Shown: positions 1 through 5,891, counted from the stretch's first letter. The stretch: 8,404 bases of DNA from Saprospiraceae bacterium (GCA_007125435.1 SLDF01000294.1:1-8404), one strand, 5' to 3'. A program made the numbers and translations. The notes: generated by a model not told the origin, from the letters alone.

Positions 1-329
1 CCATCAGTTGGATTAGGGTAAATCTGAATTTCTACATCCTTGGTTTCAATTTCCTTTTCAGTTTCTTTCTCATGGATACTGTTTACCTCTATTCTTAGCG
101 GGACAAATTTCTCTGAAATATTATTTCTCTGTATGAATGTACTCAGATTGTGGAAGTAGCTATAGTCATTTGTTGTCGTTGGTCTCAGTAGAGGCTCTGT
201 ATATTTCTCCAATATTGCATCATGTATATCCACTAGAGCTGGACTGAATGACTTGATTGTATCTAGATAGATGAGAACTTGGTCTATGGAGTCCCACTTT
301 TCACTGGTTAATGGTATGTAATTGACCAC
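1..329 (-). CDS. C-terminal part of a type IX secretion (T9SS) cargo protein, cut by window edge
   Basis: On the minus strand a frame is open from a TAA at 348-350 down to base 1. The only usual start codon in it is GTG at 327-329, giving 109 codons with no in-frame ATG. The last residues read EIQIYPNPTDG. This is the beginning of the type A T9SS C-terminal sorting domain (the YPNPT/N-G strand), which targets proteins through the outer membrane in Bacteroidota. The rest of that domain lies beyond the window. The part before it (VVNYIPLTSEKW, then PLLRPTTTNDYSYFHNLSTF) matches no catalytic domain I know and is followed by a Glu/Lys-rich linker. T9SS cargo should start with a signal peptide and is usually far longer, and nothing of the kind follows the GTG. 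The reading frame is therefore probably a 3' remnant, or the true 5' part is frameshifted or lost. The MITE-like element begins about 25 bases upstream of the TAA. Confidence 0.6.
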   Translation of the reverse strand, partial: MVNYIPLTSEKWDSIDQVLIYLDTIKSFSPALVDIHDAILEKYTEPLLRPTTTNDYSYFHNLSTFIQRNNISEKFVPLRIEVNSIHEKETEKEIETKDVEIQIYPNPTD

Positions 330-365
330 AATTATTTGTCTTTTTCTTTAATCAAAGGAAATTGG

Positions 366-633
366 TACTTGAGTTGGGTGCAATTCATTTTGTCGCTTTG
401 GGCATCTCTTTTCTTCCCAAAGCTTTCGGGATGCGGGTCTCTACAGCTTGTCCTCCCACCAACAAGTTGATGGACTTCGTGGCGCCCTTACGGTTGCCTT
501 GATTCCGTCCCAAGGTTTCGGGACTCTATCGAGTCTGGCTTCGCCTCGAAGCTTCGGGGCTACGCCACCATTTCGCATCACTGATGCTGTACACGAGTGA
601 AAAACGACATTTTGAAATGCACCCTACTTGAGT
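366..633. mobile_element. MITE-like element with 20-bp inverted ends and 9-bp target duplication
   Basis: The 9-mer TACTTGAGT occurs at 366-374 and again at 625-633. Just inside lie inverted ends: GGGTGCAATTCATTTTGTCG at 376-395, and at 605-624 the reverse complement of GGGTGCATTTCAAAATGTCG (16 of 20 match). One extra T separates the left duplication from its end. The 250-bp interior has no coding frame but is rich in potential hairpins: an 8-bp stem at 395-402/416-423, GACTC/GAGTC at 522-535, a perfect 10-bp palindrome at 547-556, and GCATC/GATGC at 575-587. Terminal inverted repeats, a direct target duplication and no transposase are the marks of a non-autonomous element moved in trans. No transposase that could serve it is visible in the window. 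The interior is GC-richer than the flanks. Confidence 0.7.
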
Positions 634-704
634 AAAGGTAAAGCAATAATTTTTTAAAGTGCGATATAAATGTAAGCAATTCTATTTTAAAAGTTTAATG
701 GGTT

Positions 705-712
705 TAGATTTG
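705..712 (+). promoter_or_regulatory. possible -7 element upstream of mntA
   Basis: TAGATTTG matches the Bacteroidota -7 consensus TAnnTTTG and lies 57 bases before the preferred mntA start at 770. No TTG is seen at the expected -33 spacing, so this is a weak call. If real, transcription would begin after the upstream in-frame start at 659, which supports the 770 start. Confidence 0.25.
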
Positions 713-769
713 AAGTTAAAAATGAGTCCACTAAAATGGAATAAATATCGTAACTTTGGTACAGAATAT

Positions 770-1069
770 ATGATTAAGCGAGAAGACATATTATCATTTT
801 TAAGAGAGAGAAAGGAAGATTTATGCTCTGAGTTCCAACTTGTAAAGATTGGGCTGTTTGGTTCATTTGCAAGAAATGAAGGTGGAGAGGATAGTGATAT
901 AGATATAGTTGTAGAATTCCAGCCAAATACAGAAAACCTGCATGAAAAGAAGTCGAAAATCAAGGAGCTATTGAGAAGGCGGTTTAACAGAGATGTTGAC
1001 CTGTGCCGTGAGAAGTACATCAAGCCATTTTATAAGGCCCAAATATTGGAATCAGTAATTTATGTCTGA
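770..1069 (+). CDS. mntA: MntA-type nucleotidyltransferase antitoxin (MNT domain)
   Basis: This is a small minimal nucleotidyltransferase of 99 residues, the antitoxin of the HepT/MntA toxin-antitoxin family. In that family MntA silences the HEPN toxin by transferring AMP to a tyrosine in its active site. The signature GSx10DxD is complete: Gly31-Ser32 in GLFGSFARNE, then Asp43 and Asp45 in SDID. A third acidic position is in RDVDLC, with Asp77 the likely third metal ligand. The frame is open back to an ATG at 659, but those extra 37 residues do not resemble the family. Starting at 770 (MIKREDILSFLRER) gives the usual helix before the nucleotidyltransferase core. Its end overlaps hepT by 8 bases (1062-1069), so the two are almost certainly translationally coupled. 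The family assignment is secure from the motif and the partner; enzymatic activity is inferred. Confidence 0.88.
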   Translation: MIKREDILSFLRERKEDLCSEFQLVKIGLFGSFARNEGGEDSDIDIVVEFQPNTENLHEKKSKIKELLRRRFNRDVDLCREKYIKPFYKAQILESVIYV

Positions 1070-1403
1070 AAAAGATAAAGCCAACTTATTTGCAATTCTT
1101 GACAGTTGCAATAAAATAAAAACCTTCACAGAAGAAGTTTGGGATGCAGATACCTTTTTTGAAGACGAGAAAACTTTTGATGCAGTATTGATGAATTTTG
1201 TAATTATAGGAGAAGCTGTAGCGAGGTTAAGTACGAACTTGAAAAATGAAAACACGCACATTCCATGGGGGGATGTACAAGGGTTCAGAAATATTGTTGC
1301 ACATGATTACTTTGGTGTAGATGCAGAAGAAGTATGGCAGATAATAAAGAATAGTCTATCCGAATTGGAATTGCAAGTCAAGAAAATATTAGAAAGCCAA
1401 TAA
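1062..1403 (+). CDS. hepT: HepT-like HEPN ribonuclease toxin (DUF86)
   Basis: A 113-residue all-helical HEPN protein of the DUF86/HepT family, the toxin partner of MntA. HepT proteins are thought to act as RNases. The catalytic Rx4HxY motif is intact in RNIVAHDYFG (Arg76, His81, Tyr83), with Tyr83 the residue the partner would be expected to AMPylate. The surrounding text (IPWGDVQGFRN before it, GVDAEEVWQII after it) and the earlier NFVIIGEAVARLS helix are typical of the family, and the length is normal. The start ATG lies inside the last codons of mntA. The order here is antitoxin then toxin. No separate promoter is visible, so expression likely depends on mntA. Nothing looks broken, so the module is probably functional. 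Its target RNA and its trigger cannot be read from sequence. Confidence 0.92.
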   Translation: MSEKDKANLFAILDSCNKIKTFTEEVWDADTFFEDEKTFDAVLMNFVIIGEAVARLSTNLKNENTHIPWGDVQGFRNIVAHDYFGVDAEEVWQIIKNSLSELELQVKKILESQ

Positions 1404-1491
1404 TCAATCCAAAAATTTTATTGTCAAAGGTAAAGCGTTTTAAATGAGCCGAATCTATGACTCTCAAGTTTGTTTGTTTTTCCGGATCAAC

Positions 1492-1514
1492 GGACTGAAG
1501 GACTAAGGACTGAA
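1492..1514. repeat. short tandem repeat, GGACTGAA-like units
   Basis: Three adjoining units read GGACTGAA, GGACTAA and GGACTGAA, followed by the related AGTCGGAAGGTC. Similar loose GACTTTT/GTCTGAAGG text appears at the right edge of the window (about 8360-8404). It looks like low-complexity intergenic filler rather than a functional site. Confidence 0.5.
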
Positions 1515-1540
1515 AGTCGGAAGGTCAATCTGACTATCGT

Positions 1541-1654
1541 TCACCGCTGCACCACCACCTTCCTCGTCCCTACCACCCCTTTGGATGTGCTCAACTGGAC
1601 TACATATGTACCTGCCGGCCAGTCACTGCAATCCACCATCACATCCCGGTTCAC
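1541..1654 (-). pseudogene. orphan C-terminal tail of a T9SS type A sorting domain
   Basis: Read on the minus strand from just after a TAA (1655-1657) to a TGA (1541-1543), the 37 codons include SDWPAGTYVVQLSTSKG followed by TRKVVVQR and the stop. This is the final part of the type A sorting domain: the 'lp.GtYvv.l....g....kKvvv' strands ending a few residues after the basic-valine motif. The YPNP strand and everything before it are missing, and the frame is closed by a stop just upstream. It cannot be the end of the protein at the left edge, because that one carries its own sorting domain off the window. It is therefore the 3' scar of a second, lost T9SS cargo gene. The GC-rich codons (repeated GTG) contrast with neighbouring AT-rich DNA. 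Confidence 0.6.
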
Positions 1655-1695
1655 TTATTATTTCTGGAGAGTAGACTTAAATTTGAGCTAAATAA

Positions 1696-1767
1696 ATGAA
1701 TAAAGAAATGCTCAAATTAGTATTACCAAAGGCATTAATATCAGGCTTTGATAAGGCGCTTAATTGA
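1696..1767 (+). pseudogene. possible 5' stub of a transposase-like gene
   Basis: A 23-codon frame encodes MNKEMLKLVLPKALISGFDK and three more residues, then TGA. The opening pattern (LLKL-LP, then an aromatic-Asp pair about nine residues on) resembles from memory the N-terminal region of ISAon1-type transposases in Bacteroidota. The frame ends before anything diagnostic. It lies beside the orphan sorting-domain tail, where an insertion-sequence scar would be plausible. A short chance frame is just as possible. Confidence 0.15.
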
Positions 1768-1850
1768 TTGAAAGATTAACCACAAACATATAAGCGCACA
1801 TAGTAAAACGCATTTCCCCAATACTGTAATGCGTTGAATTAGACATCACC

Positions 1851-2699
1851 TCACTGTAACAATGCGGCAAAAGTATCACCATCTTCCATCTTTCCACTTT
1901 TATAGCCACGGGTAAACCATTCGGTACGCTGGGCGGAACTGCCGTGCGTAAAACTCTCTGCGACGACATAGCCCTGAGTCCGCTTTTGAATGGCATCATT
2001 GCCGACAGCGGCAGCTGCACTTAGGGCTTGATCGATATCTTGAGAAGACAAATAGTCATCGATATGGTGGGCCCACATGCCCGCATAAAAATCTGCCTGA
2101 AGCTCCATCGCTACGTGCACCCTATTGCCATCTGTTTCTGAAAGCCTCGATCTGATCTGGTGCACTTCTTTCAATATGCCCAATTGATGCTGAACATGAT
2201 GACCTACTTCATGAGCGATGACATAGGCAATAGCAAAGTCTCCACCTTTAGCGCCAAACCTAGACTGCAGAATATCAAAAAACGACAAATCCATGTATAC
2301 ACTCTCATCCGCAGGACAATAGAACGGACCTGAATTAGCTGAAGCACCACCACAAGCCGACTGAACAGCATCTCTAAATAAAATCAATTTGGGCTCCCTG
2401 AAGGACATCCCACGCTCATTAAATGCCTGATGCCATACATCTTCTGTATCTGCAAGTACCGTAGCTACAAAATCACCTAATCTTCGGTCCTCTTCCGTCA
2501 GCTCTATTTGAGTCCCATCCTGGCGTTGAAGCATTTGGTCGCTCACCATCTGCATGATTTCCTGACTATCTCCACCGGACAACAGGTGAAATACAATCGC
2601 AATAATACCAATCAAACCACCTCCGGCAACCACCTTCCCTGTATTACCACCTCTCCTATCCTCAAAATTTTTGCTTTTTCTGCGTCCTTCCCATTTCAT
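1851..2699 (-). CDS. ypfJ: YpfJ-family neutral zinc metallopeptidase (PF04228)
   Basis: A 282-residue membrane-anchored putative zinc metalloprotease, close in length to E. coli YpfJ. The N-terminus MKWEGRRKSKNFEDRRG is the family's signature opening, followed by one transmembrane segment (about residues 22-41, GKVVAGGGLIGIIAIVFHLL). The bulk of the protein should lie outside the cytoplasmic membrane. The zinc site is intact: HEVGHH at residues 163-168 supplies His163, Glu164 and His167. The downstream MELQADFYAG (Glu199 to Asp203) holds the likely third ligand. Other family hallmarks are ACGGASANSGPFYCPAD (residues 116-131) and FTHGSSAQR (250-258). The two cysteines Cys116 and Cys128 are placed as in relatives. 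Natural substrates of the family are not established. It is transcribed alone, in the same direction as the nucleotidyltransferase 283 bases upstream. Confidence 0.93.
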   Translation of the reverse strand: MKWEGRRKSKNFEDRRGGNTGKVVAGGGLIGIIAIVFHLLSGGDSQEIMQMVSDQMLQRQDGTQIELTEEDRRLGDFVATVLADTEDVWHQAFNERGMSFREPKLILFRDAVQSACGGASANSGPFYCPADESVYMDLSFFDILQSRFGAKGGDFAIAYVIAHEVGHHVQHQLGILKEVHQIRSRLSETDGNRVHVAMELQADFYAGMWAHHIDDYLSSQDIDQALSAAAAVGNDAIQKRTQGYVVAESFTHGSSAQRTEWFTRGYKSGKMEDGDTFAALLQ

Positions 2700-2720
2700 A
2701 TTTTCAGGTATTCATTTTTA

Positions 2721-2751
2721 AAAATGTAAATTAAGTATTTTTTAAACAAAA
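2721..2751 (-). promoter_or_regulatory. likely promoter of the ypfJ-like gene
   Basis: On the minus strand TTTTG (2747-2751) is followed after 18 bases by TACATTTT (2721-2728), a one-mismatch fit to the Bacteroidota -33 TTG / -7 TAnnTTTG pair. The predicted start point would be about 15 bases before the ATG at 2699. Confidence 0.35.
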
Positions 2752-2982
2752 TGTTCATTATAAACACCCTCTTATTTGATCTTGTCTATGCCTGATATGG
2801 ATACTTTATCCTACTTATTAAATGGGAATCAAGCGACTTCTTGGCGACACAATGTATAAAGCTGTAGAAAAAACCAGTTTAGCGTGTCCCCGATATACCA
2901 TTGTCACATTTTGATAATGCTATGTGACGCTATATATTGAATGATTGCAACAATAGATCAAAAAGACACCTCCTCTTCGCAG

Positions 2983-3588
2983 TTAGTCTATTGTTAGTAA
3001 CCGATAGGTGTCCAAGGTATCAACATCCTTAAAAAAAGCTTGATCATCAGTTTGGTATTGAACAAGGTGAGACTCATGATTAGCGATGACCTGAAAGCCA
3101 CTTTGAATATTTTCGGATGTAGCTATATTATGCCTGAAAGGACTTGAAAAAATTGTAGGCTGACCGGGCATACTGCCATTAAAAGGCTTGACGATGGCTT
3201 TTGAGTCCTTTTGAAGAGCAGTATCAAGTTGTCTTATCAAAGTAGTGACGTGAACACCTTCCAGTAATGGCATATCACCAGGACAAATCAAAAAACCGGC
3301 CGCATCGCTGCTAAGATGCTGAACTCCAGCTCTAATGCTTGAAAACATGCCCGACTTATACTTGGAATTGTGGACGAGATGTACACGACTATCTGCTGGT
3401 AAGGACTTGACAATCAACGCCCTTTCAAACCCCGTCACTATGATAATCCGGTTAATATCAGCTTCCAAAAAAGCTGACAGTGTCGTATTTAAAATCGTAC
3501 TGCCTTTGAATGGCAATAATAGTTTATTGCAGTCCGGCATCCTGCTAGATAGTCCTGCAGTTAGAATGATGGCCTCTATTGATTTCAT
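2983..3588 (-). CDS. MocA/MobA-like nucleotidyltransferase
   Basis: A 201-residue cytosolic NTP transferase of the MobA-like (NTP_transf_3) fold. It is closest in pattern to MocA, which makes molybdopterin cytosine dinucleotide. The nucleotide-binding loop is ILTAGLSSRM at residues 8-17, followed after a small insertion (PDCN) by KLLLPFKGSTIL, where Lys22 is the conserved lysine. The central YKSGMFSSIRAGV (77-89) and the metal-binding CPGDMPLL (102-109, Asp105) are typical of MocA-type members. PGQPTIF and the final DVDT (188-191) complete the set. The usual LAAG is LTAG here and the Gly after SSRM is replaced by Pro, mild departures from consensus. No xanthine dehydrogenase or XdhC gene lies in the window, so the substrate (CTP or GTP, molybdopterin or another sugar-phosphate acceptor) is left open. 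Confidence 0.8.
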   Translation of the reverse strand: MKSIEAIILTAGLSSRMPDCNKLLLPFKGSTILNTTLSAFLEADINRIIIVTGFERALIVKSLPADSRVHLVHNSKYKSGMFSSIRAGVQHLSSDAAGFLICPGDMPLLEGVHVTTLIRQLDTALQKDSKAIVKPFNGSMPGQPTIFSSPFRHNIATSENIQSGFQVIANHESHLVQYQTDDQAFFKDVDTLDTYRLLTID

Positions 3589-3800
3589 ACGACTTATTTT
3601 GTTTTCGCTTTATAGTATTCGAGCTTTTACCCATCAAATACCTCTTAAAATGCTATAACAATTGACATGTATTTAAAAAAGAACCTATCTCGACAATGAG
3701 ACTTAGATGATGCTAGCTCAAAATAAAAGCACAATATAAGTGTAAATTTAAAGAATTGTAAGACGTGAATGTTTTGCCCACAGTCCCTCAATAATACTTG

Positions 3801-3830
3801 CTACGCATCAGTGCTGTGCAGTGGTGACGA
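3801..3830 (+). repeat. possible right-end remnant of the MITE-like family
   Basis: CTACGCATCAGTGCTGTGCA, then GTGGTGACGA, resembles the right-end region of the element at 566-600 (CGCATCACTGATGCTGTACA, then CGAGTGA) after small indels. It shares CTACGCATC with the copy at 8231-8238. It is short and decayed, so only a weak call. Confidence 0.3.
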
Positions 3831-3964
3831 GCCCCTATAGTCCAACAACTCATTTTTTTTACTTTAAGTGTAAATCAGTAGGAATATTCTATGTGTCGGG
3901 TGTCATGTGATAAAGGGGGCGAGGAAGACTCGGTGGAGCTTAGCGACATCGAGGCCGAACGATT

Positions 3965-4016
3965 AGTGAGCCACGGAACATAACGACCCGACGACGATAG
4001 GAGGAGGGTGATGCCC
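3965..4016 (-). repeat. inverted, decayed copy of the dispersed repeat (copy 2)
   Basis: Read on the minus strand it starts GGGCATCACCCTCCTCCT, 18 bases identical to 8134-8151. Over 52 bases it agrees with copy 3 at 44 positions. Most differences are transitions (C to T or G to A), as expected of an old, unselected copy. The similarity fades toward about 3890 and the outer inverted ends are not recognisable. No coding frame is involved. Confidence 0.6.
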
Positions 4017-4113
4017 AAGAAAATAATAAACAAGAAAAACTGAACTACGATCCATAACCATAGCGCTACATTTTATTTGTTATCAGACGATTTATCCCAT
4101 CTATAAAAAGCCG

Positions 4114-4143
4114 TTGTAAGCCAATTTCTTTTCTCTATATTTG
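4114..4143 (+). promoter_or_regulatory. consensus Bacteroidota promoter driving mgtE
   Basis: TTG at 4114-4116 and TATATTTG at 4136-4143 are separated by 19 bases, an exact fit to the TTG-N19-TAnnTTTG pattern of the primary Bacteroidota sigma factor. Transcription should begin near 4149-4151 toward mgtE. That leaves a leader of about 225 bases, unusually long for a single housekeeping gene. Confidence 0.6.
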
Positions 4144-4168
4144 CAAAGCGTGAAAGCTATCGATACAC

Positions 4169-4201
4169 ATGGAAGATGAGGATAATTGTAAGCCAAAGTA
4201 G
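4169..4201 (+). CDS. possible 10-residue acidic leader peptide upstream of mgtE
   Basis: An ATG about 20 bases after the predicted transcription start opens a frame reading MEDEDNCKPK and TAG. Four consecutive acidic residues follow the initiator. The last codons (AAG CCA) form the 5' arm of a potential hairpin, AAGCC 4190-4194 with GGCTT 4207-4211, so ribosome position could affect folding. A second possible pairing is AGGTGA 4233-4238 with TCACCT 4271-4276. There is no recognisable ribosome binding site, which is normal in this phylum and therefore not informative. It may be a chance frame. Confidence 0.2.
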   Translation: MEDEDNCKPK

Positions 4202-4374
4202 AGATAGGCTTGGGCTCGATATTCATAGAAACAGGTGACTGAATACATGGAAAAATACGCTTCGCTTTAATCACCTTCGGGAGTTTTGAGGAGACAATAG
4301 AGGCACAGAGAGTCTAAACTACCGAAAGCATATATGAATATTAAGTATTTTTTATTCAGAAAAAAGAATGCATC

Positions 4375-5760
4375 ATGTCAGAAATAGATGAGATCAATAC
4401 GCTGAAGGAGGACATTCTACAGGCTCCGGACATAAAGCCTTTTATACCCATCTTGCAAAAGATGCCAACGGTAGAAGTAGCTGAAATCCTTTGGGAGCTT
4501 ACGGATGATAAGCTGCTAGAGGCGTTACTGCTATTTAGACCGGATCAGCAAGGTGCTATTGTCAATGATCTGGGTTTTGAGACACAATATTTCTTGTTTC
4601 AAAACATGAACAGGCGGCAATTTGCCGAGATGTTTGAAAATATGGACTCCGCCACCAGAGCTGACTTTTACAGGGAATTGTCCAAAAAAGAGCAGATCAA
4701 TCTCCTGCCCTATCTGACAAAAAAGGTACGAGAAGACGTTATCCACTTAAGCTCATATGAACCAGAGAGTGCCGGTGGTATCATGAGCACAGACTTCGCT
4801 ACTGTACTGGAAAATATGACGTGTGCTCAAGCAATAGAAAAAGTCAGGCAAGATGCACCATCTAAAAAGATGGTATACTATATCTATGTCGTCGATGAGG
4901 ACATGGTCATGAAGGGCTTCGTAACGCTCAAGAGGTTGATCATGCACAGTGCAGAGACGAAAATATCAGAAATACTTATACGTGAATATGTCTATGCTAC
5001 AGTGGATGAAGATCAGGAAAGCGTAGCGCTGAAAGTAGATAAGTACGATCTCGTCGCCATACCCGTGCTTAATGATGAGAGCCGTCTGGTTGGTATCGTA
5101 ACGCACGACGAAGCCATCGAGATCATGCGAGCAGAAGCAACCGAAGACATCGAGAAATTCATGGGTTTGACACCCAGTGATGAAGAAGCGGACTATCTGG
5201 ATGACAGCGTGAAGCGACACTACAGTAAGCGCATTATATGGCTGGCATCCCTGGCAGCTCTGAGTATATTCAGTGGCATCATTGTACAGCGATTTGAAGA
5301 CATGCTGGCTCAAGTCATGATACTAACCTTATTCATGCCTATGATGACAGCTACCGGAGGAAATACCGGATCACAGGCTGCCACAGTGGTCATCACAGCA
5401 CTAAGTCTCGGCCAGGTCACACTGAAAAACTGGCTCCAAATAGTATTCAAAGAATCCAGAGTCGGCATGCTCCTGGGGCTAAGTCTGGGTTTGTTGACAT
5501 ACGTCAATGTAGTGATCATTGGATGGAACTCAACTACACCGGAGGATTATACTTTATTTTATGTGGCCATGGTTGTAGGCATTGCTATGACCATTCAGGT
5601 ATTTTCTGCTACACTGATCGGCTCAGGGCTTCCTCTATTTGTAAAGCGTCTGGGAGGGGATCCTACAGTAGCGGCTAGTCCGGCCATTACTACTTTTGTA
5701 GATATTACAGGCTTGCTGATTTACTTTGGTACGGCGACGATATTTTTTACATTTATTTGA
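4375..5760 (+). CDS. mgtE: MgtE magnesium transporter/channel
   Basis: A 461-residue Mg2+-gated Mg2+ channel, normal for the family. The cytosolic N domain of superhelical repeats covers about residues 20-137 and ends in SSYEPESAGGIMSTDF. Two CBS domains follow (about 138-200 and 203-262, the latter with AIPVLNDESRLVGIVTHDEA), then the acidic connecting helix MRAEATEDIEKFMGL. These form the magnesium-sensing gate in characterised homologues. The membrane part has five helices from about residue 287 to the end. It carries the conserved pore text MPMMTATGGNTGSQAATVV (321-339) and GGDPTVAASPAITTFVDITG (427-446). Asp443 corresponds to the pore aspartate that binds Mg2+ in the Thermus protein. The gene stands alone behind a strong promoter and long leader. 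Downstream it faces the AI-2E-family gene across 131 bases. All key residues are present, so function is likely. Confidence 0.96.
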   Translation: MSEIDEINTLKEDILQAPDIKPFIPILQKMPTVEVAEILWELTDDKLLEALLLFRPDQQGAIVNDLGFETQYFLFQNMNRRQFAEMFENMDSATRADFYRELSKKEQINLLPYLTKKVREDVIHLSSYEPESAGGIMSTDFATVLENMTCAQAIEKVRQDAPSKKMVYYIYVVDEDMVMKGFVTLKRLIMHSAETKISEILIREYVYATVDEDQESVALKVDKYDLVAIPVLNDESRLVGIVTHDEAIEIMRAEATEDIEKFMGLTPSDEEADYLDDSVKRHYSKRIIWLASLAALSIFSGIIVQRFEDMLAQVMILTLFMPMMTATGGNTGSQAATVVITALSLGQVTLKNWLQIVFKESRVGMLLGLSLGLLTYVNVVIIGWNSTTPEDYTLFYVAMVVGIAMTIQVFSATLIGSGLPLFVKRLGGDPTVAASPAITTFVDITGLLIYFGTATIFFTFI

Positions 5761-5762
5761 GT

Positions 5763-5793
5763 AAAGTCAATAGCCAACTAAAAAGTCAATAGC
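5763..5793. repeat. 12-bp direct repeat after mgtE
   Basis: AAAGTCAATAGC occurs at 5763-5774 and 5782-5793. The second copy overlaps a small hairpin, GTCAA-TAGCG-TTGAC at 5785-5799. No U-run follows, so it is not a convincing rho-independent terminator, though it lies between two convergent genes. Confidence 0.4.
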
Positions 5794-5891
5794 GTTGACC
5801 CAGAATAACTGTCGTTGGTGCTGGCTGTCGGTAATGATCTCGTTGACATTGTTTTAACCAGCTTTACGCATTTACATTGCATAATTCAGGC

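Larger units (their letters stand above)
634..1436. repeat. 11-bp direct repeats bracketing the toxin-antitoxin module
   Basis: AAAGGTAAAGC is present at 634-644, directly after the MITE target duplication, and again at 1426-1436, 23 bases after the hepT stop. Both copies are followed by T-rich sequence ending in TTTTAAA. The two copies enclose the mntA-hepT pair almost exactly. They could mark how the module was inserted or how it could be lost by recombination; chance is also possible in AT-rich DNA. Confidence 0.45.
1404..1850. other. gene-poor stretch with decayed coding remnants
   Basis: This stretch has no intact gene. It contains the second 11-bp direct repeat (1426-1436), a short tandem of GGACTGAA-like units (1492-1514), the orphan sorting-domain tail on the minus strand (1541-1654) and a 23-codon stub on the plus strand (1696-1767). 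The middle, about 1535-1650, is visibly GC-richer than its surroundings. The plus-strand frame at 1470-1691 is most likely the antisense reading of the sorting-domain tail. Confidence 0.6.
3589..4374. other. 786-bp gene-free stretch: repeat remnants and mgtE leader
   Basis: No protein gene of credible length occurs here on either strand. The left part is AT-rich and lies upstream of the divergent minus-strand nucleotidyltransferase. The middle holds a fragment resembling the right end of the MITE-like element (about 3801-3830) and an inverted relative of it (core 3965-4016). The right part, from a consensus promoter at 4114-4143, is a roughly 225-base leader to mgtE. Confidence 0.6.

Noticed and set aside
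659..769. Upstream ATG extension of the MNT gene (37 extra residues)
   Set aside because: The extension is not like the family, and a -7-like element lies inside it at 705-712. The start at 770 gives the normal domain.
1470..1691. Plus-strand frame of 73 codons with Fn3-like flavour (YYFWRVD)
   Set aside because: It lies opposite the sorting-domain tail, whose minus-strand reading is a far better match to a known domain. The plus-strand text has no family signature beyond a few aromatic residues.
3335..3658. Plus-strand frame opposite the nucleotidyltransferase gene
   Set aside because: Antisense shadow of a well-supported gene; no motif of its own.
2730..4354. 15-mer ATTAAGTATTTTTTA shared at about 2730-2744 and 4340-4354
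   Set aside because: AT-rich, and it points in opposite directions relative to the two downstream genes, so a shared operator is unlikely.
4150..4374. M-box (ykoK) magnesium riboswitch in the mgtE leader
   Set aside because: None of the conserved M-box core blocks that I know are recognisable; only two short pairings are visible.
5761..5891. Possible bidirectional terminator between mgtE and the AI-2E-family gene
   Set aside because: Only a 5-bp hairpin at 5785-5799 without a T-run; not strong enough to call.
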